Shown in pieces: positions 51,691 to 60,645 of a stretch of DNA of 64,000 nucleotides. Within the stretch, counting starts at the first letter, position 1; the number at the start of each line of letters is the position of its first letter. The notes below the pieces were generated by a model. That model ran no database searches and was not told where the DNA came from. It saw only the letters and a list, made by a program, of their open reading frames with translations. The position numbers and the translations under genes were made by a program. The DNA is from Clostridium_F caseinilyticum (GTDB taxonomy: Bacteria; Bacillota; Clostridia; Clostridiales; Clostridiaceae), in the NCBI RefSeq assembly GCF_046127645.1, contig NZ_CP175919.1. One strand, given 5' to 3'.

Positions 51691-52512
51691 CTAACAAACC
51701 CTATTTTTTAATCTTAACTTATCAGCTACCATTGCAATAAATTCGGAATTAGTTGGTTTTCCTTTTCCATTATTTATAGTATATCCAAATATGTTGTTTA
51801 TAGTTTCAACTTGACCTCTTGACCATGCTACTTCTATAGCATGCCTTATAGCTCTTTCTACTCTGCTTGCTGTAGTATTATACTTTTTAGCTATTGATGG
51901 ATATAATTCTTTTGTTACTGCAGATAAAAGTTCCATGTCATTAACTACCATTGTAATAGCTTCTCTTAAATACATATATCCTTTTATATGAGCTGGTACA
52001 CCTATTTCATGTATAATATCTGTTATTTCTTGTTCTAAATCTGCTGGTTCATTTTTAACTAGTGATATTTTTTCTGGTGAATAGGTTTCTGGCATTACTA
52101 CCGGTCTTCTGACTTCTTCACTACTTATGGTATTATTAAACATTTGTCTTATTCTTTTAGTAAAAACATCCATATCAAATGGCTTAACTACATAATAATC
52201 TGCACCTAAATTTATAGCTCTTTGAGTAATCTTATCTTGCCCTACAGCAGATAAAACAATTACTCTTGGCATAGGAGTAATATCTATACTATTTAATTTT
52301 TCTAAAACTCCTAATCCATCTAAGTGTGGCATTATTATATCTAGTATGATTAAATCCGGTTTTTTTTCTTCTACTAATTTCAGAGCTTCTACTCCATCAT
52401 TAGCTATACCTGTAACCATTATGTCTCTTTGATTTAGTAAATAATCACTCAATATGTTACAAAATTCCTTATTATCATCCGCGATGATAACATTGATCTT
52501 TGCTTCTTCCAT
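51691..52512 (-). CDS. spo0A: Stage 0 sporulation protein A, master response regulator of sporulation
   Basis: 273 aa from the ATG 52510-52512 (AAAAGGAGAG upstream). Receiver domain: acidic pocket ADD (11-13), phospho-acceptor Asp58 in LIILDIIMP, and the VVKPFD lysine. A linker (about 130-155) leads to the Spo0A DNA-binding domain with EIGVPAHIKGYMYLREAI, YNTTASRVERAIRHAIEVAW. It is intact although the phage is inserted in it: the final 34 codons and the TAG stop come from the phage copy. Its promoter region has sigma-H-like and 0A-box sequences. The original terminator has been moved about 40 kb away. Confidence 0.96.
   Translation of the reverse strand: MEEAKINVIIADDNKEFCNILSDYLLNQRDIMVTGIANDGVEALKLVEEKKPDLIILDIIMPHLDGLGVLEKLNSIDITPMPRVIVLSAVGQDKITQRAINLGADYYVVKPFDMDVFTKRIRQMFNNTISSEEVRRPVVMPETYSPEKISLVKNEPADLEQEITDIIHEIGVPAHIKGYMYLREAITMVVNDMELLSAVTKELYPSIAKKYNTTASRVERAIRHAIEVAWSRGQVETINNIFGYTINNGKGKPTNSEFIAMVADKLRLKNRVC
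51692..51796 (-). repeat. Right attachment site: phage-supplied spo0A 3' end
   Basis: Perfect 105-bp direct repeat of 11803-11907. It encodes the last 34 residues of Spo0A, beginning at NIFGYTINNGKG. A related GGGTTTGTTRG word recurs about 25 bases further into the phage (near 51668), possibly part of the integrase recognition region. Confidence 0.93.
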
Positions 52513-52562
52513 ATAAACTACTCTCCTTTTTGATAAAATTACCATATCTTAACAAATTATTT

Positions 52563-52587
52563 ATTCGACAAAAGAAATTTAATTCCT
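52563..52587 (-). promoter_or_regulatory. Sigma-H-like promoter with overlapping 0A box before spo0A
   Basis: Minus strand: AGGAATT (52581-52587), 13-base spacer, CGAAT (52563-52567), close to sigma-H promoters. TTTGTCGAA (52564-52572), a full 0A box, covers the -10 region, consistent with regulation of spo0A by its own product as in Bacillus. Confidence 0.65.
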
Positions 52588-52618
52588 CCTTATTTGAGAA
52601 AAAATATATAAAAAATAA

Positions 52619-52652
52619 TAAAGTGTAAGATACTCTAATTTCTTACACTTTA
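52619..52652 (-). terminator. Terminator between spoIVB and spo0A
   Basis: A 12-bp inverted repeat (52619-52630 with 52641-52652) followed on the minus strand by TTATTTTTTATATATTTTTT. Confidence 0.75.
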
Positions 52653-52934
52653 TATGGTAACACATATATTTTATTTTGTCATAGAAATTCGTTCTTTTAT
52701 ATGTTAATTATTGTAAATTTACTCTTTCTTACTATTAAATCCATGGTTTTTATATAAATTTTCAATTATTTTCCTATTATTGTTTTATTTTATATTATTA
52801 TAATTTTATATAATGTCTTTTTATAATAATTATATTACTAATATACTATATATCCTATAGGTTTATATTAAATTTTATTAATAATTTTCAGATTACTTTT
52901 TAACTGTATATAAAAAATTAACTTTATTATATAA

Positions 52935-54161
52935 TTAATTACTATCTAATATTCCTGCATCCTTTAACATCCATTCTATATATATACCATATCCTACATC
53001 GGGCTTATTAATTAAAACATGTGTAACAGCACCAACTATTTTATTATCTTGTATTATAGGACTTCCACTCATGCCTTGAACAATTCCTCCAGTCTTTTTA
53101 AGAAGATTTTCGTCTGTGACTTTTATAATCATACTTTTAGGGCCTGGTTTATCTTGTGACAAAAGTTTTTGAATTTCTATATTATATAAACTAGGTTCTT
53201 CACCTTCTAGCGTTGTTAATATTTGAGCTTGCCCTTCTTTTATTTCATTTCTTAAGGCTATTTTCATAGGTTTTACATATTTTTTGTTATTTAACTTTAC
53301 ATTTGCTGTTCCAAATATACCACATTCTGTATTATTCTCTATATTACCTAAAACTAAATCTTCATCTAAAAATATTCCCTTTAGTTCTCCAGGATTACCC
53401 TTTATACCTTTTTTTATAGATACTATAGAAGATGGAACTATCTCTCCTGAATCTATAGTAAGTATAGTACCTGTATCTACATCTGTAATAGGATGGCCTA
53501 AAGCTGCAAATTTTTTGCTTTTATCGTGATAAAAAGTTAGTGTCCCTACACCAGCAGTAGAATCTCGTACCCATAATCCAATTTTATAATTATTATCTTT
53601 TTTGCTTTTTTCAGGTTTAACATTCTTTGTTATTTTTTCACCTTTTCTATAAGCTATTATTTTTAAGTCTTTTCCTTCACAATTTTTAATTTCTTTTTCT
53701 ACATCTTCTGAATTGGTTATTTCTTTTCCATTTATATTTATTATACTATCTCCTATTTGTATACCAGCCACAGCTGCAGGACTTTGAACTTTTTCTCTTT
53801 CTGTTTCTATATCTGAGAGAGCTATTACCAAAACACCTTTTGTATTTAATTTAACTCCAACAGGTTTTCCACCAGGGTACAACATAATATCTTTAGAAAC
53901 GGGTTTTAATGAAACAGATTTTACAGGAACCATTCCTAAGAGTTTAACATTCATTTTTTTATTATTCGTCTTTATATTATTAATCGTGCAGTCTGCACTT
54001 ACATCCTCTGTTAATTTAATGAAACTATCGTTTTTTACTCTTTCTCCCTCTCTTACAAAAATTGTAGTAGGTATGTGATCAATCTTATAATAAGTAAACA
54101 AACTTATTAACAGGATAGGAATTAAAAGAAAGCTTAAAAGTTTTTTCTTATTTCTGCCCAT
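52935..54161 (-). CDS. spoIVB: SpoIVB peptidase (S55 family)
   Basis: 408 aa from the ATG 54159-54161 after AGGAGGTAAAA; the frame is open about 68 codons further into unrelated sequence. An N-terminal membrane signal anchor (about 8-24), a PDZ domain (SPAAVAGIQIGDSIININGK), then the S55 protease with its His (LGHPITDVDTG) and catalytic Ser367 (GMSGSPI). In sporulation SpoIVB is secreted from the forespore and starts the pro-sigma-K checkpoint. It lies upstream of spo0A as in Bacillus. Confidence 0.94.
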   Translation of the reverse strand: MGRNKKKLLSFLLIPILLISLFTYYKIDHIPTTIFVREGERVKNDSFIKLTEDVSADCTINNIKTNNKKMNVKLLGMVPVKSVSLKPVSKDIMLYPGGKPVGVKLNTKGVLVIALSDIETEREKVQSPAAVAGIQIGDSIININGKEITNSEDVEKEIKNCEGKDLKIIAYRKGEKITKNVKPEKSKKDNNYKIGLWVRDSTAGVGTLTFYHDKSKKFAALGHPITDVDTGTILTIDSGEIVPSSIVSIKKGIKGNPGELKGIFLDEDLVLGNIENNTECGIFGTANVKLNNKKYVKPMKIALRNEIKEGQAQILTTLEGEEPSLYNIEIQKLLSQDKPGPKSMIIKVTDENLLKKTGGIVQGMSGSPIIQDNKIVGAVTHVLINKPDVGYGIYIEWMLKDAGILDSN

Positions 54162-54363
54162 AAATTTTACCTCCTGTCTTAAAATCTTATTTATTCTTAA
54201 ATTTCCCCGTTCAAATAGAATTATGCTGTAGTATATTTTCTTTAAAATCCAATTCTTTGTACTATATGATGTAAATAATATTTTTGACATATCTTTTATT
54301 CTTAACAAAAAATACAAAAAATATTTATGCAAAAATATATATAAGTTTTTTATTTTATTAAAC
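54162..54363. other. Upstream region of spoIVB
   Basis: AT-rich leader of about 200 bases with no gene. A forespore-type promoter is expected here but I could not assign its boxes with confidence. Confidence 0.4.
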
Positions 54364-54661
54364 AAAGAGGCAATATCAAAATAAAATTAGCTTTAATTTT
54401 AAAACTATAAATATAAATTAATACATTCATAAAGCACTTTATTTTACTAATAAGTTCTAAATTTGACTGAATTAAAATTTTTTTATCTAATAGCAAAGCA
54501 AACAATTCTTGATTCGCTACTAGCTCCTAACATTCTGTTAGAAATTATAAAAATTTTGATTATATCAAATTAAGAAATTATAAAGCTTATTCATATGCTC
54601 ATTACATGTATTTTTTATATTTACTATATTAAAATTAAAGCTATTTTGATACAGCCTCTTT
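54364..54661. mobile_element. MITE-like element with ~45-bp terminal inverted repeats
   Basis: Ends AAAGAGGC (54364-54371) and GCCTCTTT (54654-54661) start inverted repeats of about 45-50 bases; the left copy has a 5-base insertion and a few changes. The GAGGCTGTATCAAAAT-type end resembles ends of IS1182-like transposons. The about 200-bp interior has no ORF. It is therefore a non-autonomous element or IS remnant, between metA and spoIVB. Confidence 0.65.
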
Positions 54662-54719
54662 TATAAATTTTTAATTTTAATAAAATAATTTTTTTAAAAT
54701 ATCTTAACTTTATTTACAG

Positions 54720-55616
54720 CTAAGACTGACTATATAGGTTTTGTAGCAAACCTATCCAATTTAAAAATAAGGTTTCTCCATGGCAACGCCATTTCATTAT
54801 AGGTTTTTTGTTTGAATCATTTTCTTTAAAATAGTTCTTTGGAATATCTATAGATTTATTTTTATTTATATCTCTAATATATTCTTCATATAATGTGTAT
54901 CTATCATATTCACAATGTCCTGATATAAATATTTTTTTAAAATCATTGCTTTGCATTAAATATAGTCCCGCCTCTTTTGATTCTGATATTATATCTATTT
55001 CTTTACATCTTTTTATATCTTCTTTTCTTGTATAAGTATATCTAGAATGTGGCACATAAAATTCATCATCAAAACCTTTAGTAAGTAGAGAATTTTCTTT
55101 ACTTATTTTGTGAGAAAAAACTCCAAAAAGCTTTTTATTTAATTGATACTTATCTATACCATAATAATAATATAAAGCTGCTTGTGCTGCCCAACAAATG
55201 AATATAGTAGATTTTATTTTTTTATTACAATAATCCATTATACTTTTTAGTTCTTCCCAATAATCTACTTTTTCAAAATCCATAAGTTCTACTGGTGCAC
55301 CAGTTATAATCATTCCATCAAAATTATAATTTTTTATTTCACTAAAAGTTTTATAGAATTTATTTAGATGTTCATTGCTTTCATTTTTACTTTCATAACT
55401 TTCAGTTCTTAAAAAAGTTATTTCCAAGTTTATAGAACTTTTACCTAAAATTCTTAATAATTGTGTTTCTGTCTCTATTTTCTTAGGCATCAAATTTAAT
55501 ATTACAAGTTTTAATTTATTTATATTTTTGTTATAATTTAATTTATCCATTATATTTATATTTTCACATTTCAATATTTTATAAGCTGGAAGCTTTTTAT
55601 CTATAATTAAAGCCAT
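54720..55616 (-). CDS. metA: Homoserine O-acetyltransferase, MetA family
   Basis: 298 aa. It acylates homoserine as the first step of methionine synthesis. Catalytic Cys141 lies in FICWAAQAAL, and the His/Glu pair in SGHCEYD. Residue 110 in TGAPVEL is Glu; in this family Glu at that site selects acetyl-CoA, Gly selects succinyl-CoA, so an acetyltransferase is predicted despite the usual name homoserine O-succinyltransferase. Acetylation agrees with the metY gene in the same operon. Last gene of the SAM-riboswitch operon. Confidence 0.9.
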   Translation of the reverse strand: MALIIDKKLPAYKILKCENINIMDKLNYNKNINKLKLVILNLMPKKIETETQLLRILGKSSINLEITFLRTESYESKNESNEHLNKFYKTFSEIKNYNFDGMIITGAPVELMDFEKVDYWEELKSIMDYCNKKIKSTIFICWAAQAALYYYYGIDKYQLNKKLFGVFSHKISKENSLLTKGFDDEFYVPHSRYTYTRKEDIKRCKEIDIISESKEAGLYLMQSNDFKKIFISGHCEYDRYTLYEEYIRDINKNKSIDIPKNYFKENDSNKKPIMKWRCHGETLFLNWIGLLQNLYSQS

Positions 55617-55643
55617 ATTTTATTTCCTTTGCTAAATTGCCCT

Positions 55644-56858
55644 TTAGCTTTGGGATAAAACTATAGTTATCTTTAATTTATTTATATTAGGTATACTATC
55701 CAGCTTATTTTTTAAACTTTTTTCATTTTCATTATAAACTATAGAGAAAATTTCTTTTTTTGAAAAGCAATCCTTTGAGTACACATATACTTTTTTAAAT
55801 AATCTATTTATACTACATATAACTTCAGTTCTATATTCAGTTGAAATTCTTATAACCCAATTTTTTTCCTTTGGAAATTCTCTAAAAATTACAGCGTTTT
55901 CATCATTAAATAATAGATCTTTTTCTTTTTTATTGTTTATTATATTCATAATATCTGAATAAATTGCACTAGCTGTGGGTAGTTTACCTGCCCCTTTTCC
56001 ATAGAAAGCTACTTCACCTACATCCTCACCCTCTATTATTATAGAATTAAATTCATTTTCTACTTTTGAAAGCATACTATCTTTAGATATAATAGCTGGT
56101 TTAACAGCTGTGTAGATACCATTTGGGAATTTTTCGCTTATTGCAACTAGCTTAATAACTCCTCCTAATTTATTTGCCATTTCAATATCGTGTTCATCAA
56201 TTTTATCTATTCCTTCTATATTAAAATTTTCCCAATTGAATTTTTTATTATAAGCTAGATTTGATAATATAGCTAATTTTCTTGCACTATCATATCCTTT
56301 TATATCAGAGGTAGGGTCAGATTCAGCAAATCCTAATTCTTGTGCAGTAATTAGTGCATTTTCAAAAGTAATCCCCTCCTTATGCATTTTAGTTAAAATA
56401 AAATTTGTAGTACCATTTAGTACAGCTTTAATACTTTTTACATCATTTCCTACCAAACATTCTTTCATAGGTCTAAGTATAGGAACTCCTCCTCCTACAC
56501 TAGCCTCAAAATAAAGTTTAACATTGTTCTCTTTTGCAATTTTTAAAAGCTCTTCTCCATGTTTTGATATTAAATCTTTATTGGCAGTAACTACATGTCT
56601 TTTAGCTTTCAAAAAAGCTTTTACATAATCATAGGCTGGTTCTATTCCACCTATAGCTTCTACTATAATATTTGTATCCTCTTCTATAACTTCTTTTATG
56701 TCTTCTGTAATTATTGAAAATAATTTATTATGTTTGTGCTTATTTTTATCTTTAACTAATATTTTGCTTATATTTATATTTTCTTTTTTATTTTTTTCTA
56801 TCACTTCTACAACTCCAGACCCTACTACTCCATTACCTAAAATAGCAATCGAAACCAT
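55644..56858 (-). CDS. hom: Homoserine dehydrogenase
   Basis: 404 aa. Reduces aspartate semialdehyde to homoserine with NAD(P)H. N-terminal Rossmann motif AILGNGVVGSGV (4-15), the central catalytic region ANKDLISKHG, EASVGGGVPI and NGTTNFILTKM, and a short C-terminal ACT-like region (WVIRISTEYRTEV). It lies between metY and metA with short gaps, so its homoserine is fed directly to methionine synthesis. Confidence 0.92.
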   Translation of the reverse strand: MVSIAILGNGVVGSGVVEVIEKNKKENINISKILVKDKNKHKHNKLFSIITEDIKEVIEEDTNIIVEAIGGIEPAYDYVKAFLKAKRHVVTANKDLISKHGEELLKIAKENNVKLYFEASVGGGVPILRPMKECLVGNDVKSIKAVLNGTTNFILTKMHKEGITFENALITAQELGFAESDPTSDIKGYDSARKLAILSNLAYNKKFNWENFNIEGIDKIDEHDIEMANKLGGVIKLVAISEKFPNGIYTAVKPAIISKDSMLSKVENEFNSIIIEGEDVGEVAFYGKGAGKLPTASAIYSDIMNIINNKKEKDLLFNDENAVIFREFPKEKNWVIRISTEYRTEVICSINRLFKKVYVYSKDCFSKKEIFSIVYNENEKSLKNKLDSIPNINKLKITIVLSQS

Positions 56859-56897
56859 ATTTATACCTCCTTTATTTTTAAAATTTAAATTAACTAA

Positions 56898-58178
56898 TTA
56901 TATTTTACTTAAAGCTTCATCAAAATCTTTTATAATATCTTCTGCATGTTCTATACCTACAGATACTCTTATTAAATCTTCTGTTACTCCAGATGCAATT
57001 TGTTCTTCATTAGACAATTGTCTATGCGTAGTGCTGGAAGGATGAAGTACACTAGTTCTTGCATCTCCTATGTGTATTACTAAACTTGCTAATTTTAAAT
57101 TTTTAATAAATTCTTTAGCTTGATCTGTTCCTCCTTTTATAGCAAAGGTTAACATGCCACTAGCTCCATTTTTAAAATACTTTTTGGCATTTTCATAACT
57201 TTTATCATTCTTTAAAAAAGGATATTTTACCCAAGAAACCTTATCATGCTTATTTAAAAATTCTGCTAATTTTAAAGCATTTTCACTATGCCTTTCCATT
57301 CTAAGATGCAATGTTTCTAATCCTAAATTAAAGAGGAAAGCATTAAATGGACTTAAACAAGTACCTAAATCTCTTAAAAGATTTACTCTTAATTTAGTTA
57401 TATAAGCTAGGTCTTTAAATTCTTCTGTGTAGCTTATACCATGATAGGTAGGATCTTTATCTACTAAAGAAGAAAACTTGCCGTTATTCCAGTTGAAATT
57501 TCCACCATCTATAATAACTCCTCCTACGCTAGTTGCATGGCCATCTATATATTTAGTAGCTGAATGAACTACTATATTAGCCCCATATTCAAAAGGTCTA
57601 CATAAAAAAGGTGTCATTAATGTATTATCCACTATAAAAGGTACCCCTATTTTTTTTGCAACATTTGAAAACTTATCAAAATCTAAAACATTTACTGAAG
57701 GATTGCCAATAGTTTCTCCAAATACTATTTTTGTATTATCTTTTGCAAGCTTTAATATTTCTTCTTCTGATGCTTCTGGTGAAACAAAAGTAGTCTCTAT
57801 ACCCAATTTTCTTAAAGTAGATGAAAGAAGATTAAATGTACCTCCATATAAGTTTGATGAAGCTATAATATGATCCCCTGCACTACAAATATTTAAAACA
57901 GCTAATGTATTAGCACTCTGTCCAGAAGAAACTGCTACAGCTCCTACCCCACCTTCTAGCTGTGATATTTTTTCTTCAAAAGCAGCTAATGTGGGATTAC
58001 TTATTCTTGTGTACATATGTCCTTCCTCTTTAAGATCAAACAAATTAGCTACAGTATCTGGATTCTCATATTTATATGTAGTACTTTGAATAATGGGAAG
58101 AATTCTTGGTTCACCTGATTTTGGAGTGTAACCCCCTTGGATACATATGGTTTCTCTGTTCCAATTTTTTATACTCAT
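56898..58178 (-). CDS. metY: O-acetylhomoserine sulfhydrylase (aminocarboxypropyltransferase)
   Basis: 426 aa PLP enzyme of the Cys/Met metabolism family. It makes homocysteine from O-acetylhomoserine and sulfide. The PLP lysine is Lys209 in HSATKYIDGH; other blocks are YTRISNPT, SSGQSAN, GETIGNPS and VDNTLMTPF. The long form (over 420 aa) with EFKDLAYITKLRVNLLRDLG is typical of MetY rather than MetB. First gene of the operon, directly under the SAM riboswitch. Confidence 0.93.
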   Translation of the reverse strand: MSIKNWNRETICIQGGYTPKSGEPRILPIIQSTTYKYENPDTVANLFDLKEEGHMYTRISNPTLAAFEEKISQLEGGVGAVAVSSGQSANTLAVLNICSAGDHIIASSNLYGGTFNLLSSTLRKLGIETTFVSPEASEEEILKLAKDNTKIVFGETIGNPSVNVLDFDKFSNVAKKIGVPFIVDNTLMTPFLCRPFEYGANIVVHSATKYIDGHATSVGGVIIDGGNFNWNNGKFSSLVDKDPTYHGISYTEEFKDLAYITKLRVNLLRDLGTCLSPFNAFLFNLGLETLHLRMERHSENALKLAEFLNKHDKVSWVKYPFLKNDKSYENAKKYFKNGASGMLTFAIKGGTDQAKEFIKNLKLASLVIHIGDARTSVLHPSSTTHRQLSNEEQIASGVTEDLIRVSVGIEHAEDIIKDFDEALSKI

Positions 58179-58233
58179 TTTTTAACCCCCTTATAATTTA
58201 AAATATTTTTATTTAAAATTAAATTTTTGTATT

Positions 58234-58262
58234 AAAAAAAGCCATTTCATGAGAAATGACTT
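58234..58262 (-). terminator. Riboswitch-controlled terminator before metY
   Basis: A roughly 9-bp stem (58240-58248 with 58253-58261) followed on the minus strand by CTTTTTTT. It lies between the SAM aptamer and the metY start, the expression platform expected for transcriptional control. Confidence 0.85.
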
Positions 58263-58299
58263 TATTAACAGTTACAAATATTAAAATATGGTAACTTTA

Positions 58300-58408
58300 C
58301 TCCCTCATCTCTCAGTGAATCCACTGCAGGATTTAGCACATTTCTAGGTTAACTAGCTGTTGCCGGGCTTCATAGGGCCTGATCCCTCCGCCACTCTTGA
58401 TAAGAGTC
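58300..58408 (-). ncRNA. SAM-I (S-box) riboswitch aptamer
   Basis: Read on the minus strand: CTTATCAAGAGTGGCGGAGG, then ATGAAGCCCGGCAAC, GTGCTAAATCCTGCAG and AGAGATGAG, the S-box core. High SAM should favour the downstream terminator and reduce metY-hom-metA expression. Confidence 0.95.
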
Positions 58409-58474
58409 TATTATTTAATTTTAAATATCTTTGATATTCATTATAAACTTATCTATTATTTTGTCAATACCATT

Positions 58475-60178
58475 TTAGGAATTTTTTAATATTTGTTTCT
58501 TTTTACTATTAGCTATCTTTATTATTTCCTTTGCATTTTTAAGGGTTATGTCTGTGAGATTTGACCCTCCTATCATTCTTCCTATTTCTATTTCTTTATC
58601 TTCTTTACTTAATTTTGTAACCTTTGTATAGGTTTTATTTTCTAATACTTCTTTATGTATATAATAATGATTATCAGACATACAAGCTATTTGTGGTAAA
58701 TGGGTTATACAAAATACTTGACGACCATGAGATATAGAGTACATCTTTTCTCCTACACTCTGTGCTACCACGCCACTTATACCTGTATCTATTTCATCAA
58801 ATATTACTGATGAAATTTTATCCTTATCTACAAATACAGTTTTTAAAGCTAACATTATTCTTGAAAGCTCTCCTCCAGATACAACCTTATCTAAAGCTTT
58901 TAAAGGCTCTCCTGGATTAGTAGATACATAGAATTCTATTTTATCAGAACCTCCTTTAAAAAAACTAGATACTAAATCTATATTAATTTTAAATCTAGTT
59001 TTAGAAAGCCCTACATAGCTTAGTTCTTTTTTTATCATTATTTCTAACTTTTCTGCATACTTAACCCTTATATTATGCAGTTCTAAAGCTATTTCTTTTA
59101 AATCACTTAATACTTTTTTTCTATCATTGTTTAATTTTTCTATTATTTCTCCTGAATTTATCATATCTTCATATTGTTTTTCTATTTTATTTTTATAGTT
59201 TATAATTTCTTTTATGGTTGTACCATACTTTTTCTTAAGTGTAGATATCTGAAAAAGTCTACTATTTATACGATCTAGTTCATTTTCATCGTAATATATA
59301 TTATCCTTTATATCTCCTATATTTCTTATGGATTCCTCTATCATATAATAAGCATCTTTTAAACTTTGACATATATTGGTGACTTTGTCTATACTATTAA
59401 TAGATTCCATTTCTCTTATAACATATCCTAAGCTATCAAAAACTGAGGACTCATCTTCTAATCCTCCATATAATAGTCCATAGCCATTATTTAATACTTT
59501 ACTAATTTTTTCCGCGTTTGAAAGTTCTAAAAATTTGTTATCTAATTCTTCCTCTTCTTCTTCCTTTAAATTAGCTTCTCCTATTTCTTTAACTTGATAT
59601 TTTAAAAAGTCCATTAACTTTTCTCTTTCACTTTCATTTCCACCGGATAGCTCTTTTATTTTATTTTCTATATTTAAAAGACTTGAATATTTTTCCTTAT
59701 ATTTCTCCATAATAGGACATAATTCTTTTTCACTAAAATAGTCCAAATAATTTATATGATTTTCAGAACTTAAAAGATTTTGATTTTCGTGTTGACCATG
59801 AATATCTAATAGGGTACTTGTTATTTCTTTTAAATTAGCTAACAAAACACTTTTCCCATTTATTTTAGCTATACTTTTACCATATTGAAAAGTTTCTCTA
59901 GCTATTATTAGTATATCTTCAAAATCTATCCCTTGTTCTTTTAATATTCTCTCTGTACTTTCATTCTCAATAGAAAATATTGCTTCTACATAAGTTTTGT
60001 TTTCTCCAGTTCTTATTAAATCTCTATTAAATTTACCACCCAAAACGTAGCTTATAGCATCTATAAGAATAGATTTACCTGCTCCAGTTTCACCGGTTAA
60101 TACATTAAATCCTTTATCAAAAGATATAGATAATTCTTCTATAAGCGCAAAATTCTTTATATTAAGTTGAAGGAGCAT
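58475..60178 (-). CDS. recN: DNA repair protein RecN
   Basis: 567 aa SMC-like ATPase acting early in double-strand break repair. Walker A GETGAGKS (29-36), a coiled-coil pair in the middle (about 150-360), the ABC signature KVVSGGELSRIMLALK and Walker B VIFDEIDTGISG near the C terminus. It lies 13 bases after argR, in the conserved argR-recN order. Confidence 0.95.
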   Translation of the reverse strand: MLLQLNIKNFALIEELSISFDKGFNVLTGETGAGKSILIDAISYVLGGKFNRDLIRTGENKTYVEAIFSIENESTERILKEQGIDFEDILIIARETFQYGKSIAKINGKSVLLANLKEITSTLLDIHGQHENQNLLSSENHINYLDYFSEKELCPIMEKYKEKYSSLLNIENKIKELSGGNESEREKLMDFLKYQVKEIGEANLKEEEEEELDNKFLELSNAEKISKVLNNGYGLLYGGLEDESSVFDSLGYVIREMESINSIDKVTNICQSLKDAYYMIEESIRNIGDIKDNIYYDENELDRINSRLFQISTLKKKYGTTIKEIINYKNKIEKQYEDMINSGEIIEKLNNDRKKVLSDLKEIALELHNIRVKYAEKLEIMIKKELSYVGLSKTRFKINIDLVSSFFKGGSDKIEFYVSTNPGEPLKALDKVVSGGELSRIMLALKTVFVDKDKISSVIFDEIDTGISGVVAQSVGEKMYSISHGRQVFCITHLPQIACMSDNHYYIHKEVLENKTYTKVTKLSKEDKEIEIGRMIGGSNLTDITLKNAKEIIKIANSKKKQILKNS

Positions 60179-60191
60179 TTTAAGTCCCTCC

Positions 60192-60644
60192 CTATGAAGT
60201 AAGAATTTTTCTTAATTTTACAGTTATTTCTTGGGCTTTTTCAGTTGTTCTTGCAATAGCAAGTAGAGTATTATCACCAGCTATAGTACCAGCTATCCCA
60301 TCAAAACCAAAAGAATCCATAGCTTCTCCTGCTCCTGGAGCTGATCCTGATACAGTTTTTATTATTATAAATTTATCAATATTTTCTACGCTTATTACTG
60401 TTTGAACAAAAATATTTACAAGTTTATCTGACATATAGCTTTCTGTATGATTTATACTTGCATATTTATACTTGCCTGTATTCCCTAAAACCTTTATTAA
60501 TTTAAGTTCTTTTATATCTCTTGAAACTGTAGCTTGAGTAACATTCATTCCTAATTTCTTTAACTCTTCTGCTAATTCCTCTTGAGTATCTATATCCTTA
60601 GAATTTATTATTTCTAAAATTTTAGCATGTCTTGAAACTTTCAT
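60192..60644 (-). CDS. argR: Arginine repressor
   Basis: 150 aa from the ATG 60642-60644 (AAGGTGA upstream, inside the end of nadK). N-terminal winged helix (VSRHAKILEIINSKDIDTQE, VTQATVSRDIKEL), C-terminal arginine-binding domain (VSGSAPGAGEAMDSFG, GTIAGDNTLLAIA). Hexameric arginine-dependent regulator. Operon with nadK and recN. Confidence 0.95.
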   Translation of the reverse strand: MKVSRHAKILEIINSKDIDTQEELAEELKKLGMNVTQATVSRDIKELKLIKVLGNTGKYKYASINHTESYMSDKLVNIFVQTVISVENIDKFIIIKTVSGSAPGAGEAMDSFGFDGIAGTIAGDNTLLAIARTTEKAQEITVKLRKILTS

Positions 60645-60645
60645 A

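Larger units (their letters stand above)
11803..51796. mobile_element. Siphovirus-type prophage integrated in the 3' end of spo0A
   Basis: Everything between two perfect 105-bp copies of the spo0A 3' end. The unit length is about 39.9 kb. It contains integrase, XRE repressor, replication-type genes, HNH endonuclease, small and large terminase, portal, ClpP-like protease, HK97 capsid, connectors, tail tube, tail chaperones with frameshift, tape measure, Dit, Gp37-like and baseplate proteins, two holin-like proteins and an amidase. Nearly all genes read leftward; the plus-strand exceptions (16728-17135 and 46897-48649) look like cargo. All core modules are present with one visibly broken minor gene, so it may still be inducible. 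Confidence 0.93.
52513..52934. other. spoIVB-spo0A intergenic region
   Basis: No ORF. It holds the spo0A promoter elements and the spoIVB terminator; the remaining about 280 bases (52655-52934) are plain AT-rich sequence in which I see nothing. Confidence 0.6.

Noticed and set aside
54162..54365. Upstream extension of spoIVB to a start at 54365
   Set aside because: The extension has no ribosome site, begins in the MITE-like element and is AT-rich with unlikely composition; the ATG at 54161 has AGGAGGT and is followed by a normal signal anchor.
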